Shown one piece after another: positions 1 to 10,831 of a stretch of 64,000 bases of DNA. This DNA is from Neoarius graeffei. Taxonomy: Eukaryota; Chordata; Actinopteri; Siluriformes; Ariidae. Where the stretch lies: positions 5,400,378 through 5,464,377 of the forward strand of contig NC_083582.1 of NCBI RefSeq assembly GCF_027579695.1. Direction: 5' to 3'. Under the pieces are notes generated by a model. The model saw only the letters and a program-made list of their open reading frames with translations, ran no database searches and was not told the origin of the DNA. Both the position numbers and the translations under genes were made by a program. How positions within the stretch are numbered: the stretch's first letter is position 1; each line of letters begins with the position of its first letter.

Positions 1-2487
1 CTATGTCTCCTCACATTCAGAATAGCTCGACTATGGGTAGGAGAGTCATAAAAGACAAAACATGTGCTCTCTTTGAGCAAGCTCTCTCTCAGAACTCAAC
101 CAAAATGTCAGACTCTGTAGATGATTTACTGGAAATTTTTAATTTAAATATGACCCAAATTATGGATGATATTGCTCCATTCAAAATCAAAAGAGTCAAT
201 GATAAGCAGAAAGCACCATGGAAGCAGTACCCGGCTGTTAAACTGCTAAAGAGAGAATGTAGAAAGACTGAAAGAAAATGGCGCAAATCTAAACTTCACA
301 TCCATTATCAAATCCATAAAGAAATGCTTTGTAATTATAATTATGAAATTTGTAAAGCAAGACAGTCTTTCTTCTCCAACATCATAAACAGGAATATGAA
401 CAATGCCTGTGTGCTATTTTCAACAGTAGAGAAGCTAACTAATCCCCCACCACAATTAGCACCTGAACTTCTCTCAGTTAATAAATGCAATGAGTTTGCA
501 TCCTTCTTCAAAGGTAAAATTGATAAAATACGGCAGAATATTGCTCATAATATATCTCAGTTGCAAAAAATTGAAAAACTGCAATCACCAATGACACAGA
601 TAGATAACTTCAACACAATGTCAGAATTTTGTTTAATTGATTATGAGACTCTTGAAAAAACTGTACAAAATCTCAGTTCCTCAACATCTGAATTGGACAT
701 TCTGCCCACCAACTTTTTTAAGTCTGTTCTTCATCTTATAATTACAGATGTGCTTCAAATTATAAATACATCCCTAGAGACTGGCGTTGTTCCTGTGTCC
801 CTGAAAAAAGCCATTGTAAAGCCCCTACTAAAAAAAATAATCTGTATCCTTCAGTATTAAATAACTACAGGCCAATATCAAATTTACCATTCATCGGGAA
901 AATCCTTGAAAAAATTGTCTTCAATCAATTAACTGCCTTATTGATATCAAACATCCGTTTTGATAATTTTCAGTCAGGATTTCATGCCAATCACAGCACT
1001 GAAACAGCGCTGATTAAAGTTATAAATGACATACGTCTTAATACTGATGCAGGCAAAACATCGGTCCTGGTATTACTGGACCTCAGTGCAGCTTTTGATA
1101 CTGTTGATCACAACATACTGCTATATCGACTTGAACACTGGGTTGGATTGACTGGTAAAGTTATCAATTGGTTAAATTCATACTTAGAAGCTTCTCTGTT
1201 ACCCTGGGAAATTGTTCCTCAACGTCAATGTCCTTGACCTGTGGTGTCCCCCAGGGGTCGATTCTTGGACCATTACTTTTCAACCTTTATATGCTCCCAC
1301 TTGGGCAAATTATCAATAGCAATTCAATTTTGTATCACTGCTATGCAGATAACACCCAAATTTATTTTGCTTTATCACCTAATGATTATGCCCCCCTTGA
1401 ATGTCTCTACCAGTGTATCCATCAAATCAACAACTGGATGTCACAAAATTTTCTTCAGCTGAACACAGATAAAACAGAAGTAATTCTATTTGGAAAAAAG
1501 ATGAAAGACTCAGGATTACCACTATTCTTGACACAAAAGGGATTAAAACTAAAGAAATGGTTAAAAATCTTGGTGTTTTCATTGACAGCGAGCTAAACTT
1601 TGACAGTCACATGAAAGCAATCACTAAAACGGCATTTTATCACCTAAAAAACATTTCCAAACTAAGAGGACTTATGTCAAAAAATGATCTGGAAAAACTG
1701 ATACATGCCTTCATCTCTAGTAGGGTTGATTACTGCAATGGCCTTTTCACAGGCCTGCCAAAAAAGACCATCAAACGACTTCAGCTGGTTCAAAATGCAG
1801 CGGCTAGGGTTCTCACACGAACAAAAAGAACAGAGCACATTACTCTAATTCTAAGGTCCCTTCACTGGCTTCCAGTAAGCTACAGAATTGACTTTAAAGC
1901 ATTGCTGCTGGTGTACAAATCTCTAAATGGTACAGGGCCCAATTACCTCTCTGATATGTTATAGCGACCTAACCCAATCAGATCTACCAGATCGCAACAG
2001 AAAAATTTACTATTAAAACCTGTTGTTAAAACAAAGTATGGTGAAGCAGCTTTTAGCTACTATGCAGTGCAGCTATGGAACCAACTGCCAGAGGACATTA
2101 AAAATGCTCCTGCTGTTGGCAGCTTCAAATCTAGGTTAAAGACCAAGCTGTTTTCAGATGCTTTCTGTTAAATAATTAATATTGTCTTCTTTACATGTTT
2201 TATAATCTGTACTTTTACAGTCTCTGCATGTTTCAAAATTTACTTAACTTTTATTCTATTTTATTCTGCTGTTTTTTTTTTCTTTTTTTTTCTCCCCCTA
2301 TTTGAACTTCTACTTCATTTTATTATTTTATTTCTACTATTGTTTAATTCTTATTATATTTCTTCCCATTTATTTTATGTAATTTTATTCTCTATTGTTT
2401 ACTGTTTTGCTTTTACTTCTGTAAAGCACATTGAACTGCCACTGTGTATGAAATGTGCTATATAAATAAACTTGCCTTGCCTTGCCT
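1..2487 (+). mobile_element. L2-like LINE, 5' part outside window, decayed
   Basis: A non-LTR retrotransposon body entering from the left edge. It ends in a 3' tail with a TATAAATAAA stretch followed by CTTGC repeats, the short tandem-repeat ending typical of L2/CR1-group LINEs. The coding part is split over several frames. From about 2170 to 2460 there is an AT-rich 3' UTR with long T runs. Clade assignment rests on the RT wording (SAAFDTVDH, GVPQGS) and the tail, and is not tested by phylogeny. Confidence 0.8.
3..1964 (+). pseudogene. L2-like LINE reverse transcriptase ORF2, frameshifted
   Basis: The segments at 3-860, 941-1237, 1168-1596 and 1557-1964 together give the linker and reverse transcriptase of a LINE ORF2, which would copy LINE RNA at a nicked chromosomal target. 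RT motif A (LDLSAAFDTVDH) is near 1080-1115 and motif B (GVPQGSILGPLL) near 1240-1275. Motif C reads YADN near 1341-1352 where the family has YADD, so the second catalytic aspartate is lost. The C-terminal part (LQLVQNAAARVL, LHWLPV) is typical of L2-group elements. At least three frame changes and the motif C change show a dead copy. The endonuclease domain would lie left of the window. Confidence 0.8.
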
Positions 2488-2531
2488 TTTAGCTTGGGCT
2501 AGCTGCTATGTTTACTTTTAGGCTATTTAGC

Positions 2532-2846
2532 TTAGCTAGCAGACACCGGACAAATTCTTACTGCAATCATGGGACTCTGCACCCGTCTTTTCTTCCTGGA
2601 GTTTGCGTTTTCCCCAAAGTTACGTCCCTCCAAAGCAGTCAATCTGTCTTCCACAGTGTTGAATCTGTCGTCCATAGAGTTGAATCTGTCGGTTATGAAC
2701 GTAGTCAGCTCTGCAATCTGACGAGACAACTCACTGAGAGCAGACAGCAGTTTTTTCTTGTCAGTCTGCGGACTTCCCGACACAGGTCCATCGCGTCCAG
2801 ACACAGGAGTCGACGGAGAGTAGAACGCGAGGCGCCGTCCAGCCAT
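2532..2846 (-). CDS. unrecognised coiled-coil ORF, possibly transposon ORF1
   Basis: A 104-residue minus-strand frame starting at an ATG at 2844-2846. The middle is a short amphipathic helix with repeated DRFN/DRL blocks (about residues 50-70), looking like a coiled coil; it is preceded by a Ser/Pro-rich N-terminus and followed by a basic patch (RKKRR). Coiled-coil starts of this kind occur in LINE ORF1 and gag-like proteins, but no nucleic-acid-binding motif is visible. It sits next to the L2 tail in opposite orientation. It could be the first exon of a transposon protein or a chance frame. Confidence 0.3.
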   Translation of the reverse strand: MAGRRLAFYSPSTPVSGRDGPVSGSPQTDKKKLLSALSELSRQIAELTTFITDRFNSMDDRFNTVEDRLTALEGRNFGENANSRKKRRVQSPMIAVRICPVSAS

Positions 2847-3237
2847 TGAAGATCACCAAGCAGCAAAAATCCCAGAAACCAAGAGAAAGTTCCGGAGCCC
2901 ATGAAAACTACCTGGTAAGCTACACCTGTTTATACTGTATGAGCCACGCCCATGACTGCCTGGTCCTGGTCCAATCACATGCGAGGTTATTGTTATACAT
3001 GCTCGCATGTTTGTGATATAAACCATTTTGGATATTTTTGAATATAGAAGTATGAAGTTCCTGCTTACTGACTGAATTAAACAATTCAATTAGTAATTTC
3101 AAGATTCCCCTGAAATAAACACAGAGGCCACAGATTAGGCTTCTTTTAACAGCAGTTTGAGATGCATATGATTTTTTTAAACTATAGTTTCACAATCTTT
3201 TCATACTCAAATGGTCATGTTAACGATGGCCTATTCA

Positions 3238-3826
3238 CAGTGTTCGAACTATGCCGATATTTTCAGGGGGTCCCTTTTTTTCCCTGGGGGGGGGGGGGGG
3301 GGGGGCTTGCACTTGCGCTTGTCTCAGAGCATGGATCTCCAAACACATGAGAAGCCTATCTTACGCACATATCACGCGGACTCCACACCTCCACACACGC
3401 ATCGCATCTGAAGTCATAACTCATCAGGGGAAATCGTGTCCATATTGGCATGTTCAAAAAACAACCTCGCATCAACAATGATACCAGTGGGAACATTACC
3501 AATGGTAACAATGGGAAAATTCTGGGGACACAAACTAGTAGAAAGGAAGTGTGTTGGCACTGTTGGCACACTTCCTTTCTACTAGTTTGTGTCCCCAACT
3601 TGGCAGCAGCAGTTGTTGTCATATCGGTTTATTTTATCTTTGATGTAAACACAACACTTCAGATATGCAAATGCTTTCCATTACACACGATTGCTATGTC
3701 AATAAACATCATTTTGCCAATATTTTAGAGACCCCCCCAACATTTCACAAATCATGTTTTCAAGGGATCTCATGTCTGTTTCAGGGGATCTCGGATCCCC
3801 CGAGTACTCCCGTAGTTCGAACGGTG
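3238..3826. mobile_element. hAT-type MITE with 8-bp target duplication
   Basis: The ends are inverted repeats: CAGTGTTCGAACTA on the left and, read from the other side, CACCGTTCGAACTA on the right. An identical 8-bp direct repeat CCTATTCA lies immediately outside each end (3230-3237 and 3827-3834), the size used by hAT transposases. No transposase is present, so it is non-autonomous. It contains a G run (about 3286-3306) and a perfect 30-bp hairpin. It interrupts a unit of a local repeat whose second unit is at about 3879-3960. Confidence 0.7.
3524..3596. repeat. perfect 30-bp inverted repeat, 13-nt loop
   Basis: Left arm 3524-3553 and right arm 3567-3596 are exact reverse complements, separated by 13 nt. 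The arms start GGGGACACAAAC and end GGAAGTGTG on the left. Sequence outside the arms is not complementary. RNA through this point would form a long stable stem-loop. Confidence 0.9.
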
Positions 3827-3962
3827 CCTATTCACTCTGCCATGGACATATTCATGCACTGACTGTGGTCATTTGACTGGTCTCATACTAAAATGGCCAT
3901 GCTAATGATGGCCTATTCACTCTGACATGGACATATTCATGCACTGAGTATGGTCGTTTGAG
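3827..3962. repeat. two-unit local duplication of about 75 bp
   Basis: A unit containing GGCCTATTCACTCTG, CATGGACATATTCATGCACTGA and a TGGTC.TTTGA tail occurs at about 3827-3875 and again at about 3885-3962. The upstream part of the first unit (ATGGTCATGTTAACGATGG) sits left of the MITE at 3211-3229, so the MITE split an older tandem pair. Confidence 0.6.
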
Positions 3963-4040
3963 GTGTCGAATGTGGGCATTTGCATTCATTGTAATTTATT
4001 GCATGGATATGAATTTAAATGTGTGTTTTACATTTGCATA

Positions 4041-4413
4041 GGATGAGTATGTGACTGAAGAGGATGAAGAGGGGGAAAGCCTTGCTGAGGAGCAGAGTGA
4101 AGCCTGTCCAGACATACAAGATGGAGAGGGGCATGGAAGTGATCAGTCCAGAAGTGAAAAACCAGAAGACTTGTTGATGAAACTTCTGGCCATGATGCTT
4201 TTGTCATGGCAATCAACTTTCAAGATTTCTGATAACGCCATCACATCGCTTCTTCTGTGCATCAAACAGTTTGTGTGGATACTTGGAAATGTTCTCTGTG
4301 TTAATTCCCTCACTGCCTTTTCCAGCAATATTCCAGCAATATACAGGTTTTGTACTGTTGCTATTATTGATAGACATATACCCTTGGCTGCTACTTTCAC
4401 AGTACAGTGTTGA
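4041..4413 (+). pseudogene. transposon-like ORF fragment, family not identified
   Basis: An open frame begins after a possible splice acceptor (TTTGCATAG at about 4034-4042) with an acidic stretch (EEDEEGES) and continues into a Leu/Ser/Trp-rich segment (LLSWQSTFKISDNA). The acidic-then-hydrophobic pattern recalls replicated transposon proteins of fish, but no catalytic motif is visible and I cannot name the family. It is followed at about 4440-4530 by a sequence ending in AATAAACC and CTTGACTTGACTTG, which looks like a LINE 3' tail. Confidence 0.3.
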
Positions 4414-4830
4414 AACACATTATTGTTGCATTCATGTCTTTGTTATTTTTAGTACTAGTAAAAGTTTTTCATCTCACTGTGTACTATGTATGGCTGAAAT
4501 GACAATAAACCTTCTTGACTTGACTTGTGTGCAGCAACTCAGTTTTAAAAAGCTTACAATTCTACAATTCTTACAATTAAGTTAATACCTTTTAGTAAAA
4601 TGTTACCTGGGAAATCCCCCTGCTATCCTGATTTGCATTTGTATAGCCTTCCCTAGGCTTAGGGGAAGGGGGGTCATGGGGGACAACTGCCAAAGCAAGT
4701 TACACATCCATTTCCAACAATTCACGGCAGTTTTCAGTGTTGCCTGCAAATTGCTGTAAATTGTCATAAACCTGAAATTTCACAGAAATCTACAGTCCCG
4801 TTTGCTCCCGTAAATCCCACTTTTCATGCA

Positions 4831-6313
4831 GTGACGTGTTTTGTGGATCTGGAGAAGGCATTCAACCGTGTCCCTCGTGGTATTCTGTGGGGGGTGCTTT
4901 GGGAGTATGGGGTTCGGGGCTCTTTGTTAAGGGCTGTCCGGTCCCTGTACGAACGGAGCAGGAGTCTGGTTTGCATTGCCGGCAGTAAGTCAGACCTGTT
5001 CCCAGTGCATGTTGGACTCTGGCAGGGCTGCCCTTTGTCACCGGTTCTGTTCATAATTTTTATGGACAGAATTTCTAGGCGGGCGGCACGGTGGTGTAGT
5101 GGTTAGCGCTGTTGCCTCACAGCAAGAAGGTCCTGGGTTCGAGCCCCGGGGCCGGCGAGGGCCTTTCTGTGTGGAGTTTGCATGTTCTCCCCGTGTCCAC
5201 GTGGGTTTCCTCCGGGTGCTCCAGTTTCCCCCACAGTCCAAAGACATGCAGGTTAGGTTAACTGGTGACTCTAAATTGACCGTAGGTGTGAATGTGAGTG
5301 TGAATGGTTGTCTGTGTCTATGTGTCAGCCCTGTGATGACCTGGCAACTTGTCCAGGGTGTACCCCACCTTTCGCCCGTAGTCAGCTGGGATAGGCTCCA
5401 GCTTGCCTGCGACCCTGTAGAAGGATAAAGCGGCTAGAGATAATGAGATGAGATGAGAATTTCTAGGCACAGCCAGGGGCCGGAAGGAATCCTGTTTGGG
5501 AACCACAGGATTTCATCTCTGCTTTTTGCGGATGATGTTGTCCTGTTGGCTTCTTCAAACCAGGACCTTCAGCATGCACTGGGGCAGTTTGCAGTCGAGT
5601 GTGAAGCGGGTGGGATGAGAATCAGCACCTCCAAGTCCGAGGCCATGGTTCTCGACTGGAAAAGGGTGGCTTGCCCTCTCCAGGTTGGTGGAGAAGTCCT
5701 GCCTCAAGTGGAGGAGTTTAAGTATCTCGGGATCTTGTTCATGAGTGAGGGAAGGATGGAGCGTGAGATTGACAGGCGGATCGGTGCAGCCTCTGCAGTG
5801 ATGCGGTTGCTTTACCGGTCCGTCATGGTGAAGAAGGAGCTGAGCCAAAAGGCGAAGCTCTCAATTTACCGGTCGATCTACGTTCCGACTCTTACCTATG
5901 GTCATGAGCTTTGGGTAATGACCGAAAGAACAAGATTGCGGATACAAGCGGCCGAAATGAGTTTCCTTCGCAGGGTGGCTAGGCACACCCTTAGAGATAG
6001 GGTGAGAAGCACAGTCACTTGGGAGGAGCTCAGAGTAGAGCCGCTGTTCCTCCACATCGAGAGGAATCAGCTGAGGTGGCTCAGGCATCTTTTTTGGATG
6101 CCTCCTGGACACCTCCCTGGGGAGGTGTTCCAGGCATGTCCCCCCAGAAGGAGGCCCCGGGGAAAACCCAGGACATGCTGGAGGGACTATGTCTCTCGGC
6201 TGGCCTGGGAACGCCTCGGTGTTCTTTCCGAGGAGCTGGCCGAGGTGTCTGGGGAAAGGGAAGTTTGGGCTTCCATGCTCAGACTGCTGCCTTCGCGACC
6301 CGGTCCCGGATAA
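4831..6313 (+). pseudogene. RTE-like LINE reverse transcriptase C-terminal half
   Basis: Coding parts are 4831-5080 and 5457-6313, separated by the SINE. The first part carries motif A (VDLEKAF) and the GLWQGCPLSP block (motif B; the other copy has GLRQGC). The second part carries FADD near 5538-5552, so the RT catalytic pair is intact, followed by the thumb and a long Arg-rich C-terminus with the PPGHLPGEVF and RPRGKPRTCWRDYV blocks. The endonuclease and RT fingers are absent through 5' truncation, so the copy cannot move by itself. Confidence 0.8.
5081..5456 (+). mobile_element. tRNA-headed SINE inside LINE
   Basis: 376 bp with a tRNA-like head holding an A-box-like segment (TGTAGTGGTTAGCG, about 5094-5107) and a B box GGTTCGAGCCC (about 5136-5146), so RNA polymerase III transcription is expected. 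A conserved body follows and the 3' end is GGATAAAGCGG with ATGAGATGAG repeats. The 12-bp duplication GAATTTCTAGGC flanks it at 5069-5080 and 5457-5468. The 3' end resembles that of the RTE-like LINEs here. Confidence 0.9.
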
Positions 6314-6333
6314 AGCGGAAGAAGACGAGATGA

Positions 6334-7240
6334 GACGATAATCACCGAGTAGTTTTTAACAAAAATAAAAAAGGATGCTTATAGATTTTGGCTGATACTC
6401 AAGTTTTCAGTACTGTTATCAGTATTGGAAAAGGAAAAGTGATATTGAGCCATCTCTGGTCTCTCAATGGGAGTGAATCTGATGCAGTGCATGAACCTGT
6501 TGTTCTGCAGAATTTAGTCTCTCACTGGAGAAAAAGAAAACCAAATACGAGTTAACATATTGAGGGATACAGGACCTTTGTGATCTTTAAGGTGTTGTAA
6601 TGCTATTATTGTAGGTTAGTTATATGTGTATAGTGTATAATGTATAATAAATGGAGTTAAACAAATTGATAGGGGAAAAAAGCTTTCTCAAGATAATAAA
6701 AATGCATTTTCTGATTATTTTCTGGAACCTATGTGCCCTTTTATCCAACTATATATACATTTAACTTATTTTTTGACAGTTTGCAATAAAGTCCAATCTA
6801 AATATCAGATTGGAACATATTTGATATGTGTAAATCTAGTGTTGCACTCGAGACCAGTTTCAAGATCACTTTTTGAAGGTCTTGGTCTCATCAAGAATTG
6901 ACCACATTTTTACTCGGTCTTTTCTTAGTCTCAGACATAGAGGATTTTGGATTTTATTTCAAGGCCGGTGTGATCTCCCTTTGTAATGAATTTGCGCATT
7001 TACCGTGTTGCAACATTTTAAAACTGTTACATTTCAATCAAATTCTATCTAATTCAAATACGAGAGCGCATAATATGTTAATGTGATTCGATGTTCTCAT
7101 TCGAGCACGACGTGCTGTATTTGTAAGAAAGCTTTGGTGTTTTTTTTTTCACTTTTGTGGTTTCCTGCAGGTGTGGCAAACGATGTTTATCATTTTAGCA
7201 TGGTTAAAGATGTTGCCTTTATAAGAAAGCGTGTGCTTTT
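6334..7240. other. AT-rich stretch, no gene seen
   Basis: No convincing coding signal on either strand. At about 6843-6960 a sequence with TCGAGACCAG and TTGGTCTC words resembles a repeat that also occurs in the mfsd8 intron near 55612-55700. The rest is AT-rich single-copy-looking sequence. Confidence 0.5.
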
Positions 7241-7325
7241 TGAAACTGGGGAACTGGGGGTGCGTCAACCTGGTTGGAGTATAGAAGGGGGTGCACGGCC
7301 AAAAAAGTTTGGGAACCGCTGGACT
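7241..7325. mobile_element. terminal fragment of a hAT-like relic
   Basis: The segment ending GTTTGGGAACCGCTG matches the usual edge of hAT elements of the class that begins CAG-GGTTCCCAAAC when read from the other strand. No matching left end was found nearby, so only a relic edge is claimed. Confidence 0.4.
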
Positions 7326-7444
7326 AGGTTATAGGAAAAGCAGTGGTTGAGGATTGAGCCTGGACAGCACTGCAAGTGATAAGTGGTCTGTATCTGCAAA
7401 AATTTAACCTGTTTGTTTCTCTTTTTGGTCTTGCCCTGTTTAAA

Positions 7445-8554
7445 ATGTCTCAGGAGCTGGAGGAACAGGTCGGACAGCAAATGGAGCAGATTAAGAAGTT
7501 GCAGGCTGACAATGAAAGACTATGACAGGGAAATGTAACATCTGCTGTGGATGTAGAGCAGGGAGACCCAAGTCAGCAAGAGTCAAACCATCAGGAGCCA
7601 GGGTCTTCTGGACTAAGGTATGTTTATGTCCCACGAGAACGTAAATACCCTAGGTTCTCTGGTAGTTCAGAGGCTCCTCCAGTGGAGGAATGGATCAAGG
7701 AGGTCCGTCGATATTTACAGGTTAGGCACATGTCCACTAGTGAGCAAGCACATTTCATATATGACCTTCTGGATGGGGAGGCAAAGCTAGAAATTAAACT
7801 CCGTCCAACTGCAGACCGAGCTGAGCCGAAAAAGATTTTTTCTATACTGTCTGAGATTTTTGGTTGTAGCAATTCCTATATCGACGCCCAACAGAAATTA
7901 TTCCAATGCCGCCAACGGGAGGGAGAAACATTGCGTGAATTTTCAAACTCACTAATGGCACTAATGGAGGTCATACAACATAAAAATAAAACTGCAATTG
8001 CTAAACCTGACTGTGTTCTCCGTGACCAGTTTGTGGAAAATGTTAGAGATAAAATGCTGCGCAGAGAGTTAAGACAATATATTTGCCTTCATCCTGAGTC
8101 TTCTTTTCTGGATTTGCGTTGCAAGGCATTTCGTTGGGCTGAGGATGGGGAGGGGGCCTGTCCCATCCGTGCAAGGGCTTTTTCGTGCAATGCTAGTCCA
8201 GGATTGGCAGGAGCATGGCAGGCAGAAGCCCAGGCTGTGGTAGCAAAACCAAGCAATGATCTGACCGAGCTTCAAGACTGTTTATGTAGGCAGCAGGCCC
8301 AATTGGATACCATCCTCCATCATTTGTCCTCTGGCCCTGGGCCATTAAATGTATCAAATAGGCCAATTAATTCTCAGAGGCGATTCCATTTTGATGTGGA
8401 TGGCAGACCTATTTGTCTGTGGTGCGAACAGGTAGGCCACATGGTGAGAGATTGCCAGGTTGGTTTACGGCAGACATCGCGTGTGGGGTTTGGGTCCAGG
8501 CCGGCAGCAGTGAGTGGGAGGGATGGCTCTTCTAGCGGGCAACAGGGAAACTAG
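7445..8554 (+). pseudogene. Ty3/Gypsy gag with in-frame TGA
   Basis: The ATG at 7445 opens a frame broken by a TGA at 7523-7525 and then open to the stop at 8552-8554. Gag forms the particle that packages element RNA. A short coiled-coil-like start (QELEEQVGQQMEQIKKLQ) is followed by a capsid region with YPRFSG and EEWIKEVRRYL blocks, of the type found in Ty3/Gypsy-derived genes such as PNMA. Near the C-terminus is one CCHC zinc knuckle (CLWCEQVGHMVRDC, about 8416-8457), which binds RNA. The TGA could be a CGA-to-TGA change and marks the copy as damaged. Confidence 0.8.
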
Positions 8555-8626
8555 CACCCTCTAGTGCATAGAGCCAAGCACTAGAAGGGGTTCGATCGGC
8601 TCAAATTCCTTTACATCTACTTTGCC

Positions 8627-9250
8627 ATGCCCTTCTGCATTGGTGGTGAGTGCCCTGTGGCGGATGTTCAGATGGGAGGTGTAACTGTTACCTGCCTTAT
8701 AGACACTGGTTCCATGGTATCTACCATCATTGAGTCCTTCTTTAATAAGCATTTCCGTATCCTGGGCCATGACCGGTTACGTTCCTGTGGTTGGCTACAG
8801 TTGAAAGCAGCCAACGGTTTAGACATCCCATACCAAGGGTATTTGGAATTGGATATAGAAGTCTTGGGAAAAGTTCTTCCTTCCGTAGGTGTCTTGGTGA
8901 TTCAAGACCCACTTGACTTTGGACCCAAAGTGAAGAAGGAGTCTGTCCCAGGGTTGATTGGGATGAATGTCCTCTGTTGCTGCCTCAGAGAATTCTTCTG
9001 CCAAGATGGTACAGGTTTGTTTACTTCCTCTAAACCGACAGTCCCAGCCGTTTGGGAACATGCTTTATTAGCGTGCCAACGCCTTGAGGACCCCTCCATT
9101 TCCGGTGTTCTTGGCAGGGTTTTGACCGCTCCTGGGTCCTCCACCTGTGTCCCAGCCAGTTCTTTAAAGCTTGTGCCAGCTACTTGTAGGCAAGGGCTCG
9201 GCCCACTGATTTCATCTGTACTTTTAGAACCAGCAGGGGCAGGGTGGCAG
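8627..9250 (+). pseudogene. Ty3/Gypsy aspartic protease region
   Basis: The frame contains the retropepsin signature LIDTGSMVSTI near 8695-8727, the active site that cuts Gag-Pol after dimerisation. The downstream protease part (PGLIGMNVL) is also recognisable. It lies 72 bp after gag in a different frame. The sequence is interrupted at 9250 by a 614-bp element; pol-like reading resumes at 9865 (GGTGGCAGTTGCC). Confidence 0.75.
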
Positions 9251-9864
9251 TAGCCTGGGCCTGCCCATCCTAAGTGTGACGCAACACGAGGGCCTGTTCT
9301 GAGCTTAGTCTGGCCAGGCAGGCTATCTACAGCATTTCCAAGCTCCCGAAAAATCGGGAACCAATCAACTTTGAGCATCTCCAACGGCCTTGGGTAGAGG
9401 CGTGTTCAAGGCAGTGACGTAGTAGAACTGCGACCAGAAGCCATAGATTGTTTACAGAATCTATGCCGGAAGCGCTTCATTCACATCACGAACATGGAGC
9501 AGCGGCAAGCCTTTAACACAGCGGTAGATGCTGTATTGAAAGCATTCAACGGGAAGTTCTCATTGAAAATGGAGCAAAGAGCAGCCTTGGAGGTATTTAT
9601 TGAAAGGAAGGACGTTTTCGCCTTGCTCCCGACCGGCTTCGGTAAGAGTTTAATCTATCAGTTAGCCCCGTCGCATCGCATACGTCAGAGGAAAGAGTGA
9701 TGTGATTGGTTTAAGCTTCATCACAGCCTTTTCTGGCTTCGACCAGTAGCAAACTGAGGCATTTCAGGGAGGTGGGTCAACCACGGGCTCTGGGAAACGG
9801 TTTGGCTTTATAGCTTGGCCAGACCAAATGCTCGGAGAGCTTTGAAGTCGCGTTAGCCAGGCTA
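9251..9864 (+). mobile_element. short TIR element carrying RecQ-helicase start
   Basis: The ends are TAGCCTGG and CCAGGCTA, and an exact 9-bp duplication GGGTGGCAG lies outside both (9242-9250 and 9865-9873). A 9-bp duplication is usual for Mutator-like transposases, but the family cannot be fixed from eight terminal bases. Inside is an ORF with a helicase ATP-binding motif. It sits within the protease-RT interval of the Gypsy element, which shows its relative age. Confidence 0.75.
9494..9700 (+). pseudogene. RecQ-like helicase N-terminal fragment
   Basis: A 68-residue frame starting at an ATG. It contains LKMEQRAALEVF followed by DVFALLPTGFGKSLIYQL, i.e. the Q-motif-like region and Walker A (TGFGKS) of RecQ-family DNA helicases. 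The frame stops soon after Walker A; DEAH and the later helicase motifs are absent, so no activity is expected. The fragment is carried inside the TIR element 9251-9864. Confidence 0.75.
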
Positions 9865-10086
9865 GGGTGGCAGTTGCCACCAGATTTAATTATTCCAACC
9901 TCATTGCTTCCCATTGGAAATGGCACAGTGGACGTGCCTGTTGTAAATGTGGGTAATGTAGATCAGTGGGTAAAACCACGCACCCTGTTGGGGGAAATAC
10001 ACCTGATTACAGCATGTTCTGCTAGTAAATCCTCCTGATTCCAGGAAGAAAATGATACCCAAGGCCCTATTGCACTCATTCGGTCA

Positions 10087-10750
10087 GTGGAGGCTGCTAC
10101 AGCATCCTTGGTTGGGTTTGTGGACCTTTCTTGGCCTAATTTAACTGAATCTGAGCAAGGTGAAGCCAAGTCTCTACTTCAAAAGTATAGTGATGCGTTT
10201 AGCTGCAGTGAGGGACTCTTGGGTTGCACTGATTTAATTGAGCATGAGATCCCATTGATTGATGATACACCAGTGCGGCAATGCTATAGGCGACTTCCAC
10301 CATCCCAGTATGATGTAGTGAAGGCACACATCCAAGAGTTGCTAGAGCAGGGAGTGGTAAAACAGAGTTGTAGTCCTTACTCCTCGCCCATCGTAGTCGT
10401 GGAAAAAAAAGATGGATCTATTCGCCTTTGTGTCGATTACCGACAATTAAATGCAAAGACTAGGAAAGATGCTTTTCCTTTGCCGAGAATTGAGGAGTCA
10501 TTGGCTGCCCTCACTGGTGCATCTCTCTTTTCCACTCTCGATTTAGCAAGCGGTTATAACCAGGTGTCGGTTGCTGAGAAGGACCGTGCTAAAACCGCCT
10601 TTTGCACACCATTTGGACTATTTGAGTTCCAGAGAATGCCATACGGGTTATGCAATGCACCTGGGACTTTTCAGTGACTAATGGAAAGAATATTTGGTGA
10701 CCAGAGTTTTCATTCCCTTTTCCTGTACTTGGAAGATGTGGTGGTCTTCT
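10087..10750 (+). pseudogene. Ty3/Gypsy reverse transcriptase, broken
   Basis: Frame 10087-10677 carries the RT N-terminal blocks IVVVEKKDGSIRLCVDYRQLN and FSTLDLASGYNQV (motif A) and the FQRMPYGLCNAPGTFQ block. A TGA at 10675-10677 interrupts it, after which reading continues (LMERIFGD) to motif C. Motif C reads YLED near 10725-10736 instead of YLDD, so a catalytic aspartate is replaced. Homology stops near 10770, where a deletion joins it to the C-terminal tail of pol. Confidence 0.85.
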
Positions 10751-10831
10751 CATCCACGTTCAAACAACACCTGGAACATCAACCAAAAATAACTGTGCCA
10801 TGTCCCAACTGACCCAGACCTGCCCCATCTT

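Larger units (their letters stand above)
4826..6333 (+). mobile_element. RTE-like LINE, 5'-truncated, carrying a SINE
   Basis: Starts abruptly inside the reverse transcriptase ([14 protein letters not shown]) and runs to a 3' tail GGATAAAGCGG followed by GA-rich short repeats, as expected for target-primed reverse transcription that stopped early. It is a close relative of the nearly complete copy at 12185-15527. A SINE occupies 5081-5456 with a 12-bp duplication of LINE sequence. Confidence 0.85.

Noticed and set aside
5094..5160. Possible tRNA gene
   Set aside because: A- and B-box sequence is the head of a SINE; no cloverleaf or CCA-end context was found. The same holds for 42880-42945.
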